Shown: in pieces, positions 7,909-16,014 of the stretch
How the letters are laid out: each line of letters starts with the position of its first letter
Position numbering within the stretch: position 1 is the first letter of the stretch
NCBI GenBank assembly: GCA_031367285.1
Contig: JANLPN010000505.1
Span: forward strand, 1 to 16,627
Length of the DNA: 16,627 bases
Direction: 5' to 3'
Origin: CAISIP01 sp031367285
GTDB lineage: Bacteria; Pseudomonadota; Gammaproteobacteria; Burkholderiales; Burkholderiaceae_C
Position numbers and translations under genes: made by a program
Notes under the pieces: generated by a model
Database searches by the model: none
Seen by the model: only the letters and a program-made list of their open reading frames with translations
What the model was told of the DNA's origin: nothing

Positions 7909-8260
7909 GCCTAATATTTCTATCAAAGATGTGCCCAATGAGTGGGCCGAGGCTCTGCGCCAGCGTGCCGCCCGCAATCACCGCTCGCTTCAAGGCGAAT
8001 TGATGTTTCTCATTGAACAAGCGGTGCGAGAGCGCCACGCCAGCACGAGCCCGGATAACCCGAACCTGACCAAGGGTGCGATCCCCAGCGGTGACCGCAG
8101 CACACTCACTGGATTCGACCGACAAGGTTTCCCCATCGTACGCACGGGATGGAAAACGGTAGAGCAGGTGGTGGCGGAAATGAATGCCAAGTATCCCGAG
8201 CCAGTTACTGACGTGCCTTTGGGGGTTGACATTATTCGCGCCGACAGGGACTCCCGTTGA
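7907..8260 (+). CDS. FitA-like ribbon-helix-helix antitoxin
   Basis: This 117-residue DNA-binding antitoxin is the partner of the PIN toxin encoded next. Residues 2-42 form the ribbon-helix-helix: a short strand NISIKD, then a helix with ALRQRAARNH and a second helix from SLQGELMFLIEQAV. This is the wording typical of FitA-like antitoxins that pair with PIN toxins. The C-terminal part ends with GVDIIRADRDSR, a tail usual in this family, which would wrap around the toxin and block its active site. The ATG has a good GGAG site five bases upstream. The stop codon overlaps the toxin's TTG start (TTGA). The protein is expected to repress the operon by binding the inverted repeats at 7849-7908. Confidence 0.85.
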   Translation: MPNISIKDVPNEWAEALRQRAARNHRSLQGELMFLIEQAVRERHASTSPDNPNLTKGAIPSGDRSTLTGFDRQGFPIVRTGWKTVEQVVAEMNAKYPEPVTDVPLGVDIIRADRDSR

Positions 8261-8697
8261 GTGCCTCGGCCGGTATCTTGTACGTGGCGGAGCCTCCCCC
8301 GCAATACTTGGTCTTGCCACCTCTGGTGCTCGATTGCAGCACTTTGGCGGGCCTGATCTTCCACGAAGCCTGGCATGCGCAGGCGTCTGATCGCATACGA
8401 GGCAAAGTATTGCACGCGCCGTCCCTGCTGCCGTTTGAGATCACCAGCGTTGCCGCAAAGAAACACAGAATGGGGCGGCCCGACATCGCCGCGGATGGGT
8501 TGTTGCAGTTTGCCGCGATGGATATCGAACTCCACCGTGTTGAACCGGCCATGGTGCTGGGCCTTGCCGTTCGTTATGGCCTGTCCACCTACGACGCGGC
8601 CTATCTCTCGCTCGCAGCGGAGTTAAGAGCGCCGCTGGCCACCTTTGACGAGAAACTCGCCACCGCCGCAACCGCCCACTTGGCCAGCCTGCCGTAA
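8257..8697 (+). CDS. PIN-domain ribonuclease toxin (VapC/FitB-like)
   Basis: This 146-residue PIN-domain protein is predicted to be a metal-dependent RNase that stops translation when freed from its antitoxin. The four acidic positions of the PIN active site are present: D26 in LVLDCS, E61 in LLPFEIT, D113 in STYDAAYL and D131 in ATFDEKL. Nothing suggests inactivation. I chose the TTG at 8257 because it overlaps the antitoxin stop (TTGA), has AGGG a few bases upstream, and gives the roughly 25-residue lead with AEPPPQYL that I associate with this family. A GTG start further in is possible. Overlap and weak start codon together suggest translational coupling that keeps toxin output below antitoxin. 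Only 16 bases separate it from the methyltransferase gene. Confidence 0.85.
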   Translation: MSASAGILYVAEPPPQYLVLPPLVLDCSTLAGLIFHEAWHAQASDRIRGKVLHAPSLLPFEITSVAAKKHRMGRPDIAADGLLQFAAMDIELHRVEPAMVLGLAVRYGLSTYDAAYLSLAAELRAPLATFDEKLATAATAHLASLP

Positions 8698-8713
8698 CCG
8701 ACAATCGCCCACC

Positions 8714-11700
8714 ATGCCGCAAGCCACTACCTCCGCGCAAGAGCGATTCCTGGGCCTACTCAAGCGCGACATCCTCAAGCTCGACCTCGCCGAACTGGAC
8801 TTCGGCATCTACCGCATCCTGAACTACCGGCGCGAGCAAGTGCTTGCCTATTTGGACGACGCTTTGCCCGCCCGTATCGCGGCATGGACCCACACGTTGG
8901 CGCGGTCCAGCGGCAAGGATTTGGCCGACACCGAAGCCGCCAACTGCTACTACCACCTGCACACCTTCTTTGCCCGTTATTGGGACGACGGCGACTTCAT
9001 TCCCCGTGCCCGGCGCGGTGGCTCGGCGGCCTACAGCGTGCCTTACAACGGGCAGGACACGCATTTCCACTGGGCCACCAAAGGCAGCCACTACGTCAAA
9101 AGCGGCGAGCTGTTTTCGCGTTACGCCTACCGCGACGGTGACCATGAAGTGCGTTTTGTCATCGACCGTGCCGACACCGAAAAGGACAACGGCAAAGGCT
9201 CAGCCAAGCACTTCTTCCCGCTAGCCTTGGCCCCGGTCGATGGCGGCTTAGAGGTGCGCTGGCAGTGGCGCGCCGCCACCGATGCGGAGAACAAGCGCTA
9301 CAAGGCCAAGAACGCGATGCGCGCCAACGGCGACGCGAATACCGACTCTTCCGATACCGATCAAACGGGCGTGCCTGCCTCGGAGGGCGCGACCTTGCAG
9401 GATCGGGTGCTCAGCGCCTGGTTGGCCGGTGCGGACTTCAAGTCGGCCAAGCCCGCCAAGACACTCAACCCGCTTCTGCTGGCCAGCAATGCCCGCCGCT
9501 TCGTGCGCAAGAACACTGGCGACTTTTTCGTGCACCCCCAGTTGGGCGAATTCCTGCGCGGCGAACTGGACGTGTATCTCAAACACGAGTTCGTACAGGT
9601 GTGGGACGCGCCCGATGCCGAGCTGCCGCGTATCCGCGCCAAATACAAACTGGTGCGCGACATCGCTCTCGACCTGATCACATTTCTGGACCAGATCGAA
9701 CGTTTTCAGGCCACGCTGTTCGAGAAGCGCAAGTTCGTGCTGCAGGCCGACTACTTGGCGCAGTGCAGCTGGTTGCTGCGCGAAGCCGGTGACCAGGGGC
9801 AAAAGCTGGTGGACGAAGCCTGTGCCAACACCGAGCAAGTCAAGGAGTGGGCGCTGTGGGTCGGCGACAAAGCCAAAAGGCCGAACGGCAAGAAGTTGCT
9901 GGCGGCTTATCACCATCTGCCGCTGCATACCCGGCACTTCGAGGCGGCATTCAAAGCCCGCGTGCTGGCCTGTTTCGACGACATCGAAGCCGTGCTGGGT
10001 GGTGAACTGATTCACGCCGACAACTACGCCGCACTGCGGACGATGGAGCCGGCATATCGGGAACGGGTGAAATGCGTCTTCATCGACCCACCGTACAACA
10101 CTGGAAATGATGGGTTCTTGTACAAAGACACGTTCGCTCATGGCTCCTGGCTAAGCCTCCTGGATGCGAGACTTCGGGCGGCAAACCTGCTTCTCGCCAG
10201 CACCGGTAGTTTTTACGTCAGCATTGCCGATCATGAGCAAGCGCGACTGAGACTATTGCTGGACGATGTGATTGGAGTGCGGAACTTCCTCGCACAAATC
10301 ATCTGGCAGAAAGTGTTTTCTCCAAAGAACACGGCACAGTTCTTCAGTGAAGACCACGACTACATCTTGGCGTTCGCCAAATCCATAGATGAATGCAAGC
10401 TGGGTATCCTGCCGCGCACCGAAGAGATGGACGCCCGATTTTCCAACCCAGACAATGACTCTCGCGGTGAGTGGTCTTCGAGCGATCTTTCCGCGCGAAA
10501 TTTTTACAGCGAAGGGATTTACTCCGTTACCTCGCCCAGTGGACGAGTGATTGGCGGACCACCCCCGGGGACTTACTGGAGAGTTTCAATCGCGAAATTT
10601 TCCGAACTCGATGCGGATAGCCGTATTTGGTGGGGGCCAAATGGCGCCGGCACGCCTCGCCTCAAGCGGTTCCTGTCGGAAGTCAAGGATGGGCGCACAC
10701 CACAAACGCTGTGGTTGTTCAAGGATGTTGGTCATACGCAGGAAGCCAAGCAGACAGTGCTCGATCTCATGCCCGGTGAGAGGGACGGTGAGTTCTTCAA
10801 CACGATCAAACCAGTCCGCCTCATGACACAAGTTCAGCGCATCGCTGGAGTTGGAAGCAAAGAGATCACGTTGGATTTTTTTGCAGGAACAGGATCCACC
10901 GGCCACGCGACTATTGCCTTCAACCGCGAAGATGGCTTCGCACGCAAGTTCGTGCTGATCGAGCAAGGAGGCTACTTCGACACCGTTACCCTGCCTCGTA
11001 TAGCGAAGGTGATGACCGCGCCAGAGTGGAAGGACGGCGTACCGAAAGACACCGTGCAACATGATGCTGCTGGCGACCCCGACCATTGGAGCCGCCGTAC
11101 TCTGCCGCTGGTGCGTGTGTTGCGGCTGGAGCGTTACGAGGACAGCCTCAACGCGCTCGAATTCACACCAGGCGCCGCCGGTGCGGCCAAACAGGCATCG
11201 ATCGATCTGGTGGCCCATGACGAACAGGCCCACCTGTTGCGCTACTGGCTGATGGATGACTGCGCCGGTCAGGCGGTGCGGCTGTCCACCGACAAGCTGA
11301 ACGATCCGTTCGGCTACCAACTCACGTTGCACGAACCAGGCGGTGAGCGTGTGGTGGATGTGGACTTGCTGGAAACGGCGCGTCTGCTGCTGGGCCTGGT
11401 GCCGAAGCGGCAGAGGGAACTTTTCGATGCAAATGGTCAGCGGCATCAGCTGATGGAAGCGGTGCTGGCGTCTGAACTCGCGCGAGAGGTGGCAAGCCCC
11501 AGGCCCGTCTTGTTCTGGCTGCGGCCAGTAAGCGATGAACGCGATGAAAAAGCCGCCAGGGCCGAACACGCCTGGTTGACCAAGCAGACGCTGGCGCTGT
11601 TCAACCGTTCACCCACGGACTACGCCACCATCTTTCATAACCGCGCCGCCTTCTGGCCCGTGGGGCAACGCGGCGAGAGCATCGATAGCCTGCTTGCCGA

Positions 11701-11725
11701 ACGCATGATGGAGCGCGCGCGCTGA
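8714..11725 (+). CDS. mod: Type III-like adenine-specific DNA methyltransferase (Mod), 1003 aa
   Basis: This is predicted to be the modification and target-recognition subunit of a restriction system, transferring methyl from AdoMet to adenine N6. It is a beta-class enzyme: the catalytic motif DPPYNT (458-463, preceded by ELIHADNYAAL) comes before the AdoMet motif DFFAGTG (721-727). The roughly 255 residues between should hold the target-recognition domain. Typical type III Mod proteins are about 600-700 residues. This one adds about 430 N-terminal residues (with ELDFGIYRILN at 27-37) and about 270 C-terminal residues of unknown role. I chose the ATG at 8714: an in-frame start at 8645 lies inside the toxin gene and adds 23 residues of antisense-like character. 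There is no promoter in the 16-base gap and no clear ribosome site, so it should be read from the toxin-antitoxin promoter. Its stop overlaps the next start (TGATG). Confidence 0.85.
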   Translation: MPQATTSAQERFLGLLKRDILKLDLAELDFGIYRILNYRREQVLAYLDDALPARIAAWTHTLARSSGKDLADTEAANCYYHLHTFFARYWDDGDFIPRARRGGSAAYSVPYNGQDTHFHWATKGSHYVKSGELFSRYAYRDGDHEVRFVIDRADTEKDNGKGSAKHFFPLALAPVDGGLEVRWQWRAATDAENKRYKAKNAMRANGDANTDSSDTDQTGVPASEGATLQDRVLSAWLAGADFKSAKPAKTLNPLLLASNARRFVRKNTGDFFVHPQLGEFLRGELDVYLKHEFVQVWDAPDAELPRIRAKYKLVRDIALDLITFLDQIERFQATLFEKRKFVLQADYLAQCSWLLREAGDQGQKLVDEACANTEQVKEWALWVGDKAKRPNGKKLLAAYHHLPLHTRHFEAAFKARVLACFDDIEAVLGGELIHADNYAALRTMEPAYRERVKCVFIDPPYNTGNDGFLYKDTFAHGSWLSLLDARLRAANLLLASTGSFYVSIADHEQARLRLLLDDVIGVRNFLAQIIWQKVFSPKNTAQFFSEDHDYILAFAKSIDECKLGILPRTEEMDARFSNPDNDSRGEWSSSDLSARNFYSEGIYSVTSPSGRVIGGPPPGTYWRVSIAKFSELDADSRIWWGPNGAGTPRLKRFLSEVKDGRTPQTLWLFKDVGHTQEAKQTVLDLMPGERDGEFFNTIKPVRLMTQVQRIAGVGSKEITLDFFAGTGSTGHATIAFNREDGFARKFVLIEQGGYFDTVTLPRIAKVMTAPEWKDGVPKDTVQHDAAGDPDHWSRRTLPLVRVLRLERYEDSLNALEFTPGAAGAAKQASIDLVAHDEQAHLLRYWLMDDCAGQAVRLSTDKLNDPFGYQLTLHEPGGERVVDVDLLETARLLLGLVPKRQRELFDANGQRHQLMEAVLASELAREVASPRPVLFWLRPVSDERDEKAARAEHAWLTKQTLALFNRSPTDYATIFHNRAAFWPVGQRGESIDSLLAERMMERAR

Positions 11726-14700
11726 TGGCGACCTCGGCGCGCCAGGGCCAGCGCTTCGACCGCAGCCTGCTGCTGGTGCGTTGGCTGGCGGACGAACTGG
11801 GTGGCCGCTACAACGACCTGCTCGAACGGGTCAAGGAGGCTCCGGACACCGGGGCTCCGGGAGCATCCGCGCGGCTCATGGCGGTGCTCTCGCGCAGCGG
11901 GCTGCGTGTGGCACCAGATGCCTTGGCACGCGCGGAGCGCGCCTTCATGGCCGATTGGGCCGGCATCGCGGCTGCGCGGGAGGCCGCACTGGGCGAGCGT
12001 TTTGTGCTTACGCACTTCCAGTGGCTGGCGGCGCTGTTCGTGGAGCTGTATCTGACGCGTCTGGCGGGCCCGGGCGGGCGGGCTGCGTTGACCGACGCAC
12101 TCAATGGCTTGCGTGAACAGGTGTTTCCGTTTTTGCCAAAGGTGGAACCGGCGGACCTGAATCGTCTGGCGCTGTGGATGGCCACCGGCAGTGGCAAGAC
12201 CTTGATGCTGCACCTGAATGTGCTGCAGTTCCTGCGTCACGCGCCGGCCGTTCTCGGGCAGTTGCCCCAGCGCGTGCTGCTGCTTACCCCCAATGAAACC
12301 CTCTCCGCCCAGCACCGTGCGGAGCTAGGTTTGAGCGGTCTGGACGAAATCACTTTGGGCCGCGGCCTGGAGATCACCGAGCTGACCAAGCTCTACCTGC
12401 CGGAAGATAAAAACGGGTATCGGGTACGCGTGAAGGGAGGCGTGTCTGTGTGCACTGACCAGTACCCCGGCCCCAACTTGCTGCTGGTGGACGAGGGGCA
12501 CAAGGGCGGCAAAAGCAATTCGGGCGACGAGTCGGCCTTTCGCGAGCGCAGACAGGCACTGGCCGGTACCCACGAGCAGTATCCAGTGGAAGGGGTAGCG
12601 GGCTTCGAGTTTGAATATTCGGCGACCTTCGCCCAGATTGCCGATGGTGACGCGGGCTTCTTCAACGACTACGCGCGTTGTACCGTGTTCGACTACGGTT
12701 ATCGGCGCTTTCACGACGATGGTTTTGGCAAGAGCCCGCGCAGCCTGGTTACGCGCGACACCCATGCGCAAGACCTGGTGCTGGCAGCGGCACTGGTGGC
12801 ATTCTGGCGGCAGGTGCGTTACTTTGGGGACGATGCCGAGCGCGCGCGCCGTTACCGGCTCAGCGCGCCACTGGCCGTGTTTGTGGGCCAGAGTGTTACC
12901 GGCAAGAGTCAGGATGTGGTGCAGGTGCTGGTGTTTCTTGCGCGGTTTGCTGGAGAGGCGGTGTTCGCCCGCAAACTACTAGGGCAAGTACTGGACGCTT
13001 CCAATCCGATCCAGCAGGCCTTGTTTGCGGCGCAACTTGATCTGCAAACGGAGCGGGCGCTTGGCGCCAAGGCGCTGCATAAGGTGATGTGTGCCGACCT
13101 GTTTGGTGGGCAAGGCAAGCTGGCCGTGCGCCCGTTGTCCCGGGACGAGCTGGGCATTCGCCTGCCTGGCGCGCAGGCCGACCGCTGGTTTGGCACCGCT
13201 TATGTGGGTGACGCCCCCAGGCTGGCCCTCGCTCTGGGGGCCGCTGGTGTAGCGGTCGAAGCGCCGGACGAAGTCACTGGTTCGCTGTTTGCCAAGCTTG
13301 TCGATTTGCCGGACGTAAAGTTTCTGGTCGGTTCGCGCAAGTTCATTGAAGGCTGGTCGAGTTTTCGGGTCAGCACACTGGGCTTGCTGCAGATTGGCCG
13401 CAATGCCGGTACGCAGGTGATCCAGTTGTTCGGGCGAGGGGTGCGCTTGGCGGGAGTGGGTGGGCGGCTCAAACGCGCCAGCCATGTGCCTGACCTCGGG
13501 CCGCACCCCCCAGGTATTGCATTGGGCGAAACGCTATACGTGTTTGGCGTCAAGGCCGAGTATGTCCAGACCTGGTTGGACACGCTTAGCCGCGAGGGCA
13601 TGCCAGCGCAAAGCGCGGTAGTGCCAGTCGCGGTGCGCCCCGGTCTGGATGGGCTTGCTTTACAGGTGCCCACACACGACCCAGCACGGGATGCGGCGTT
13701 TGGTGATGAGCCGGTGTGTTTTCTGGCGGCAGCGCATATGCCGCCGGTGATTGATTTGTCCAGCCATCTATCGCTGCAAGATGGCACGGGGGAAGTACAG
13801 GCCTTGCATGACGCTACGCAGGCTCTTCCAGCAAAAGGCTTGCTGGAGCGTGTGCTCGACGCGGAGGGCCTGTTTCAGCATGCGCAGCGGTTCATGCGGC
13901 ACCAGGGCATGCAACAACTGTGGGTGACACCGGGTCAAGCAGGGCGCTGGCTGGACGGCGTGCAGGCGCGTATACCTGCCGCCCGCATTCCGGTCGGCCG
14001 TGAAGATCTGCAACGCCTGCGCCATGAGGTGCTGGGCCAATGGGAGGCGGCGCTGGCGCGTACCTACCGGCGCACGCGTCTGGCCTGGCTGACGCATCTG
14101 CCACTGTTGGAGCCGGTCACCGCCGCGCATGGCAACTTTCCGATTCAGATGCTGGCCGACGGGAGCCCGCGCATGGGTTACCGTGTGGAGGCCATGCTGG
14201 CGCAGGATGTGGTCAAGTCCGCTGTACAGGCACTGCGCCAGAGCCTCAAAGGGGCCCGTGTGGACCCGCAAGGCTGGGACCGCATTGTGGGCACGCTGCG
14301 CGCGGAAGCGGGCGAAATAGACCTGAAGGACACTCTGGCCCACATTCTCCAGGCGCTTGAACAGGGAACAGACGGGGACGCGTTGGGCCTGCCATTGCCG
14401 CGTCTGCATATTCCGGAGCATCTGTACAACCCGCTATTGTTGGCTGCACCCGCCGAGGCAGTGCAAAGCGGCGAGCAGCTTAGTCTGCTGGACGATCAGC
14501 CAGTGGCCCTGCGTATATCGCCGCCGCCGCTGCAGGACAGCGAAGCACGGCTGGTGTGGGACCTACGGCGGGTATGGGAGCGCCTGCACCGACAAGCTCT
14601 GTGGGCTGGGGTGGACGTGGTCATCTTGCGCAACCTCGCGGGGGTGGGTGTGGGTTTGTTTGCAGCGGAGGGATTCTTCCCGGACTTCCTGCTCTGGCTC

Positions 14701-14988
14701 AAGCGTGGGGGACAACAAGCCCTGGCGTTTGTGGAGCCCAAGGGGCTGCGCCACCAATGGCCGCAGGACAAGTTTGAGCTGCTTGAAACCGTAGTTCCTT
14801 CATGGAAATTCACCGTCCCGGTACGCGGGTATGTACTCAGCGCCAATACCGAAGCGGAGTTGGGCAAAATTCGACCCGGATTCAGTTGGTCCGGGGCGCC
14901 ATCGGTCCTGCTGCAGCAGGATGCACAAGGCATTTACGTCGAACAACTCCTCGCAAAGTTGCTGGCGCTTTTGGAATCGCCTGAATGA
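11725..14988 (+). CDS. res: Type III-like restriction helicase-nuclease (Res), 1087 aa
   Basis: This is the expected restriction partner of the preceding methyltransferase: an SF2 translocase that runs on DNA and cuts it. Motif I is ATGSGKT with K158, motif II is DEGH at 256-259, motif III is SAT at 299-301, and motif VI is QLFGRGVR at 567-574. Near the C-terminus comes a PD-(D/E)xK nuclease signature with D987 in FFPDFLLWL, E1004 and K1006 in FVEPKG. All motifs look functional. DEGH rather than DEAH/DEPH, and a proline between the catalytic E and K, are minor variations. The ATG overlaps the Mod stop by one base, and a GGAG lies 11 bases upstream. Length and architecture fit type III Res subunits (about 900-1100 residues). 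It would assemble with Mod to cut unmodified DNA. Confidence 0.85.
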   Translation: MATSARQGQRFDRSLLLVRWLADELGGRYNDLLERVKEAPDTGAPGASARLMAVLSRSGLRVAPDALARAERAFMADWAGIAAAREAALGERFVLTHFQWLAALFVELYLTRLAGPGGRAALTDALNGLREQVFPFLPKVEPADLNRLALWMATGSGKTLMLHLNVLQFLRHAPAVLGQLPQRVLLLTPNETLSAQHRAELGLSGLDEITLGRGLEITELTKLYLPEDKNGYRVRVKGGVSVCTDQYPGPNLLLVDEGHKGGKSNSGDESAFRERRQALAGTHEQYPVEGVAGFEFEYSATFAQIADGDAGFFNDYARCTVFDYGYRRFHDDGFGKSPRSLVTRDTHAQDLVLAAALVAFWRQVRYFGDDAERARRYRLSAPLAVFVGQSVTGKSQDVVQVLVFLARFAGEAVFARKLLGQVLDASNPIQQALFAAQLDLQTERALGAKALHKVMCADLFGGQGKLAVRPLSRDELGIRLPGAQADRWFGTAYVGDAPRLALALGAAGVAVEAPDEVTGSLFAKLVDLPDVKFLVGSRKFIEGWSSFRVSTLGLLQIGRNAGTQVIQLFGRGVRLAGVGGRLKRASHVPDLGPHPPGIALGETLYVFGVKAEYVQTWLDTLSREGMPAQSAVVPVAVRPGLDGLALQVPTHDPARDAAFGDEPVCFLAAAHMPPVIDLSSHLSLQDGTGEVQALHDATQALPAKGLLERVLDAEGLFQHAQRFMRHQGMQQLWVTPGQAGRWLDGVQARIPAARIPVGREDLQRLRHEVLGQWEAALARTYRRTRLAWLTHLPLLEPVTAAHGNFPIQMLADGSPRMGYRVEAMLAQDVVKSAVQALRQSLKGARVDPQGWDRIVGTLRAEAGEIDLKDTLAHILQALEQGTDGDALGLPLPRLHIPEHLYNPLLLAAPAEAVQSGEQLSLLDDQPVALRISPPPLQDSEARLVWDLRRVWERLHRQALWAGVDVVILRNLAGVGVGLFAAEGFFPDFLLWLKRGGQQALAFVEPKGLRHQWPQDKFELLETVVPSWKFTVPVRGYVLSANTEAELGKIRPGFSWSGAPSVLLQQDAQGIYVEQLLAKLLALLESPE

Positions 14989-15896
14989 GTTCCACGCGCG
15001 CCCTGAGCGCCACCGCGTTCGCCACCCTGCTGCTGGTCGCGCTGGTGATGGGTGCGAACCACGTGGCTGCGCGCCTGGCGTTCAACGACGGCGTCGACGT
15101 TGCCACGGCCGTGGCTGTTCGCAGCGTGATCACGGCGCTGGTAGTGGGTGGGCTGGTTTTTCTGCAGAGGGTGCCGGTGGCTTTCACGGCGCGGCACCGG
15201 CGTTACCTGCCCGGCATTGGTCTGCTGATCGGCGTGCAAAGCCTGTGCCTGTATTCCTCGGTAGCACGCCTGCCGGTCGCGCTGGCCTTGCTGGCCTTCA
15301 ATACCTATCCTTTGTGGACCGCTTTATGGGACTGGCTGATTTACCGCCGGCAACCGGAACGCGCCGTGCTGCTCGCCATGCCGGTAATGTTGTTCGGTTT
15401 GGCGCTGGCATTGGATGTATTGGGGGCTGCGTCCGGGCTGGGCGCCGCGGGGCAATGGGGCAGCATCGGTGCCGGTGTGGCCTTTGCGCTGGCGGCTGCA
15501 GCCACCTTTGGCATCGCACTGGTGCTAACCCAGCATGAGGCTGGCAATCTGGACGGACGCGTTCGCACCGCCACCACGATGGGCATTGCGGCTGCGATGG
15601 CCTTGGTGGGTGTGGCGGTGCAAGGGGGTTTCCATTTGCCGCACGGGGTGACCGGCTGGTGGGGCCTGGCCGCGCTCACCTTCCTGTACGGCACCGGATT
15701 TACCGTCATGTTCACCGTGCTGCCGCGCCTGGGCGTGGTCGGCAACTCGGCCATCATGAATGTGGAGCCGGTGTTTGCGCTGGTGTTGGCCTGGTTGATC
15801 CTGGGCCAGACCATTGCGCTGATGCAGATCGCTGGGGCCTTGCTGGTGGTGGGTACGGTGATTGTGCTGGGAACCCGCAGGCGCGCCGACGGCTGA
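14985..15896 (+). CDS. EamA/DMT-family transporter (303 aa)
   Basis: This inner-membrane carrier has about ten hydrophobic helices in two EamA repeats. The first opens with ATLLLVALVMGANHVAARLA and includes LALLAFNTYPLWTALWDWL. The second includes GTGFTVMFTVL and AIMNVEPVFALVLAWLILGQ, the conserved glutamate-proline of the last-but-one helix. Its substrate is unknown. The start codon overlaps the Res stop (ATGA), and there is no good ribosome site of its own, so translation should depend on ribosomes finishing Res. This is odd for a metabolic gene and suggests either that the restriction cassette landed exactly at this point or that the transporter's natural start lies elsewhere. The N-terminus fits the family, so I keep this start. 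A glutamine-synthetase-like gene follows 118 bases later, the more natural functional neighbour. Confidence 0.85.
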   Translation: MSSTRALSATAFATLLLVALVMGANHVAARLAFNDGVDVATAVAVRSVITALVVGGLVFLQRVPVAFTARHRRYLPGIGLLIGVQSLCLYSSVARLPVALALLAFNTYPLWTALWDWLIYRRQPERAVLLAMPVMLFGLALALDVLGAASGLGAAGQWGSIGAGVAFALAAAATFGIALVLTQHEAGNLDGRVRTATTMGIAAAMALVGVAVQGGFHLPHGVTGWWGLAALTFLYGTGFTVMFTVLPRLGVVGNSAIMNVEPVFALVLAWLILGQTIALMQIAGALLVVGTVIVLGTRRRADG

Positions 15897-15971
15897 ATGT
15901 GCTCGCAGCCGGCGCCGCTGCCGCGGGTATTTGCGTCAGAATCAGGGCAGTTGAAGAACTGATCACCGCAG

Positions 15972-15992
15972 CCGGAGCCAGCATTGCTCCGG
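15972..15992 (+). other. Hairpin in the leader of the glutamine-synthetase-like gene
   Basis: CCGGAGC at 15972-15978 pairs perfectly with GCTCCGG at 15986-15992 across a seven-base loop. The hairpin ends 12 bases before the AAGGA ribosome site of the downstream gene. No T run follows on either strand, so it is not a normal terminator. It may stabilise the messenger or modulate translation. No convincing promoter is visible in the 118-base spacer (15897-16014). Confidence 0.4.
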
Positions 15993-16014
15993 TGGGCACG
16001 AAATAAGGAACACC

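Noticed and set aside
8645..8713. Earlier in-frame start for Mod inside the toxin gene
   Set aside because: It would add 23 residues rich in proline that are only the toxin gene read in another frame. The conserved-looking protein begins at MPQATTSAQE.
9248..10141. Minus-strand frames opposite Mod (also 10586-11569)
   Set aside because: They mirror the Mod coding sequence and show no domain; Mod motifs define the real strand.
8714..14988. Phase-variable simple repeats in mod or res
   Set aside because: Type III mod genes often have tandem short repeats near the 5' end; I saw no homopolymer or tandem repeat tract long enough to slip.
4205..14988. Flanking direct repeats or an integrase marking a mobile island
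   Set aside because: Comparing the borders near 4205-4297 and 7802-7850 with 14985-15010 by eye, I found no shared repeat. There is no integrase, transposase or tRNA in the window.
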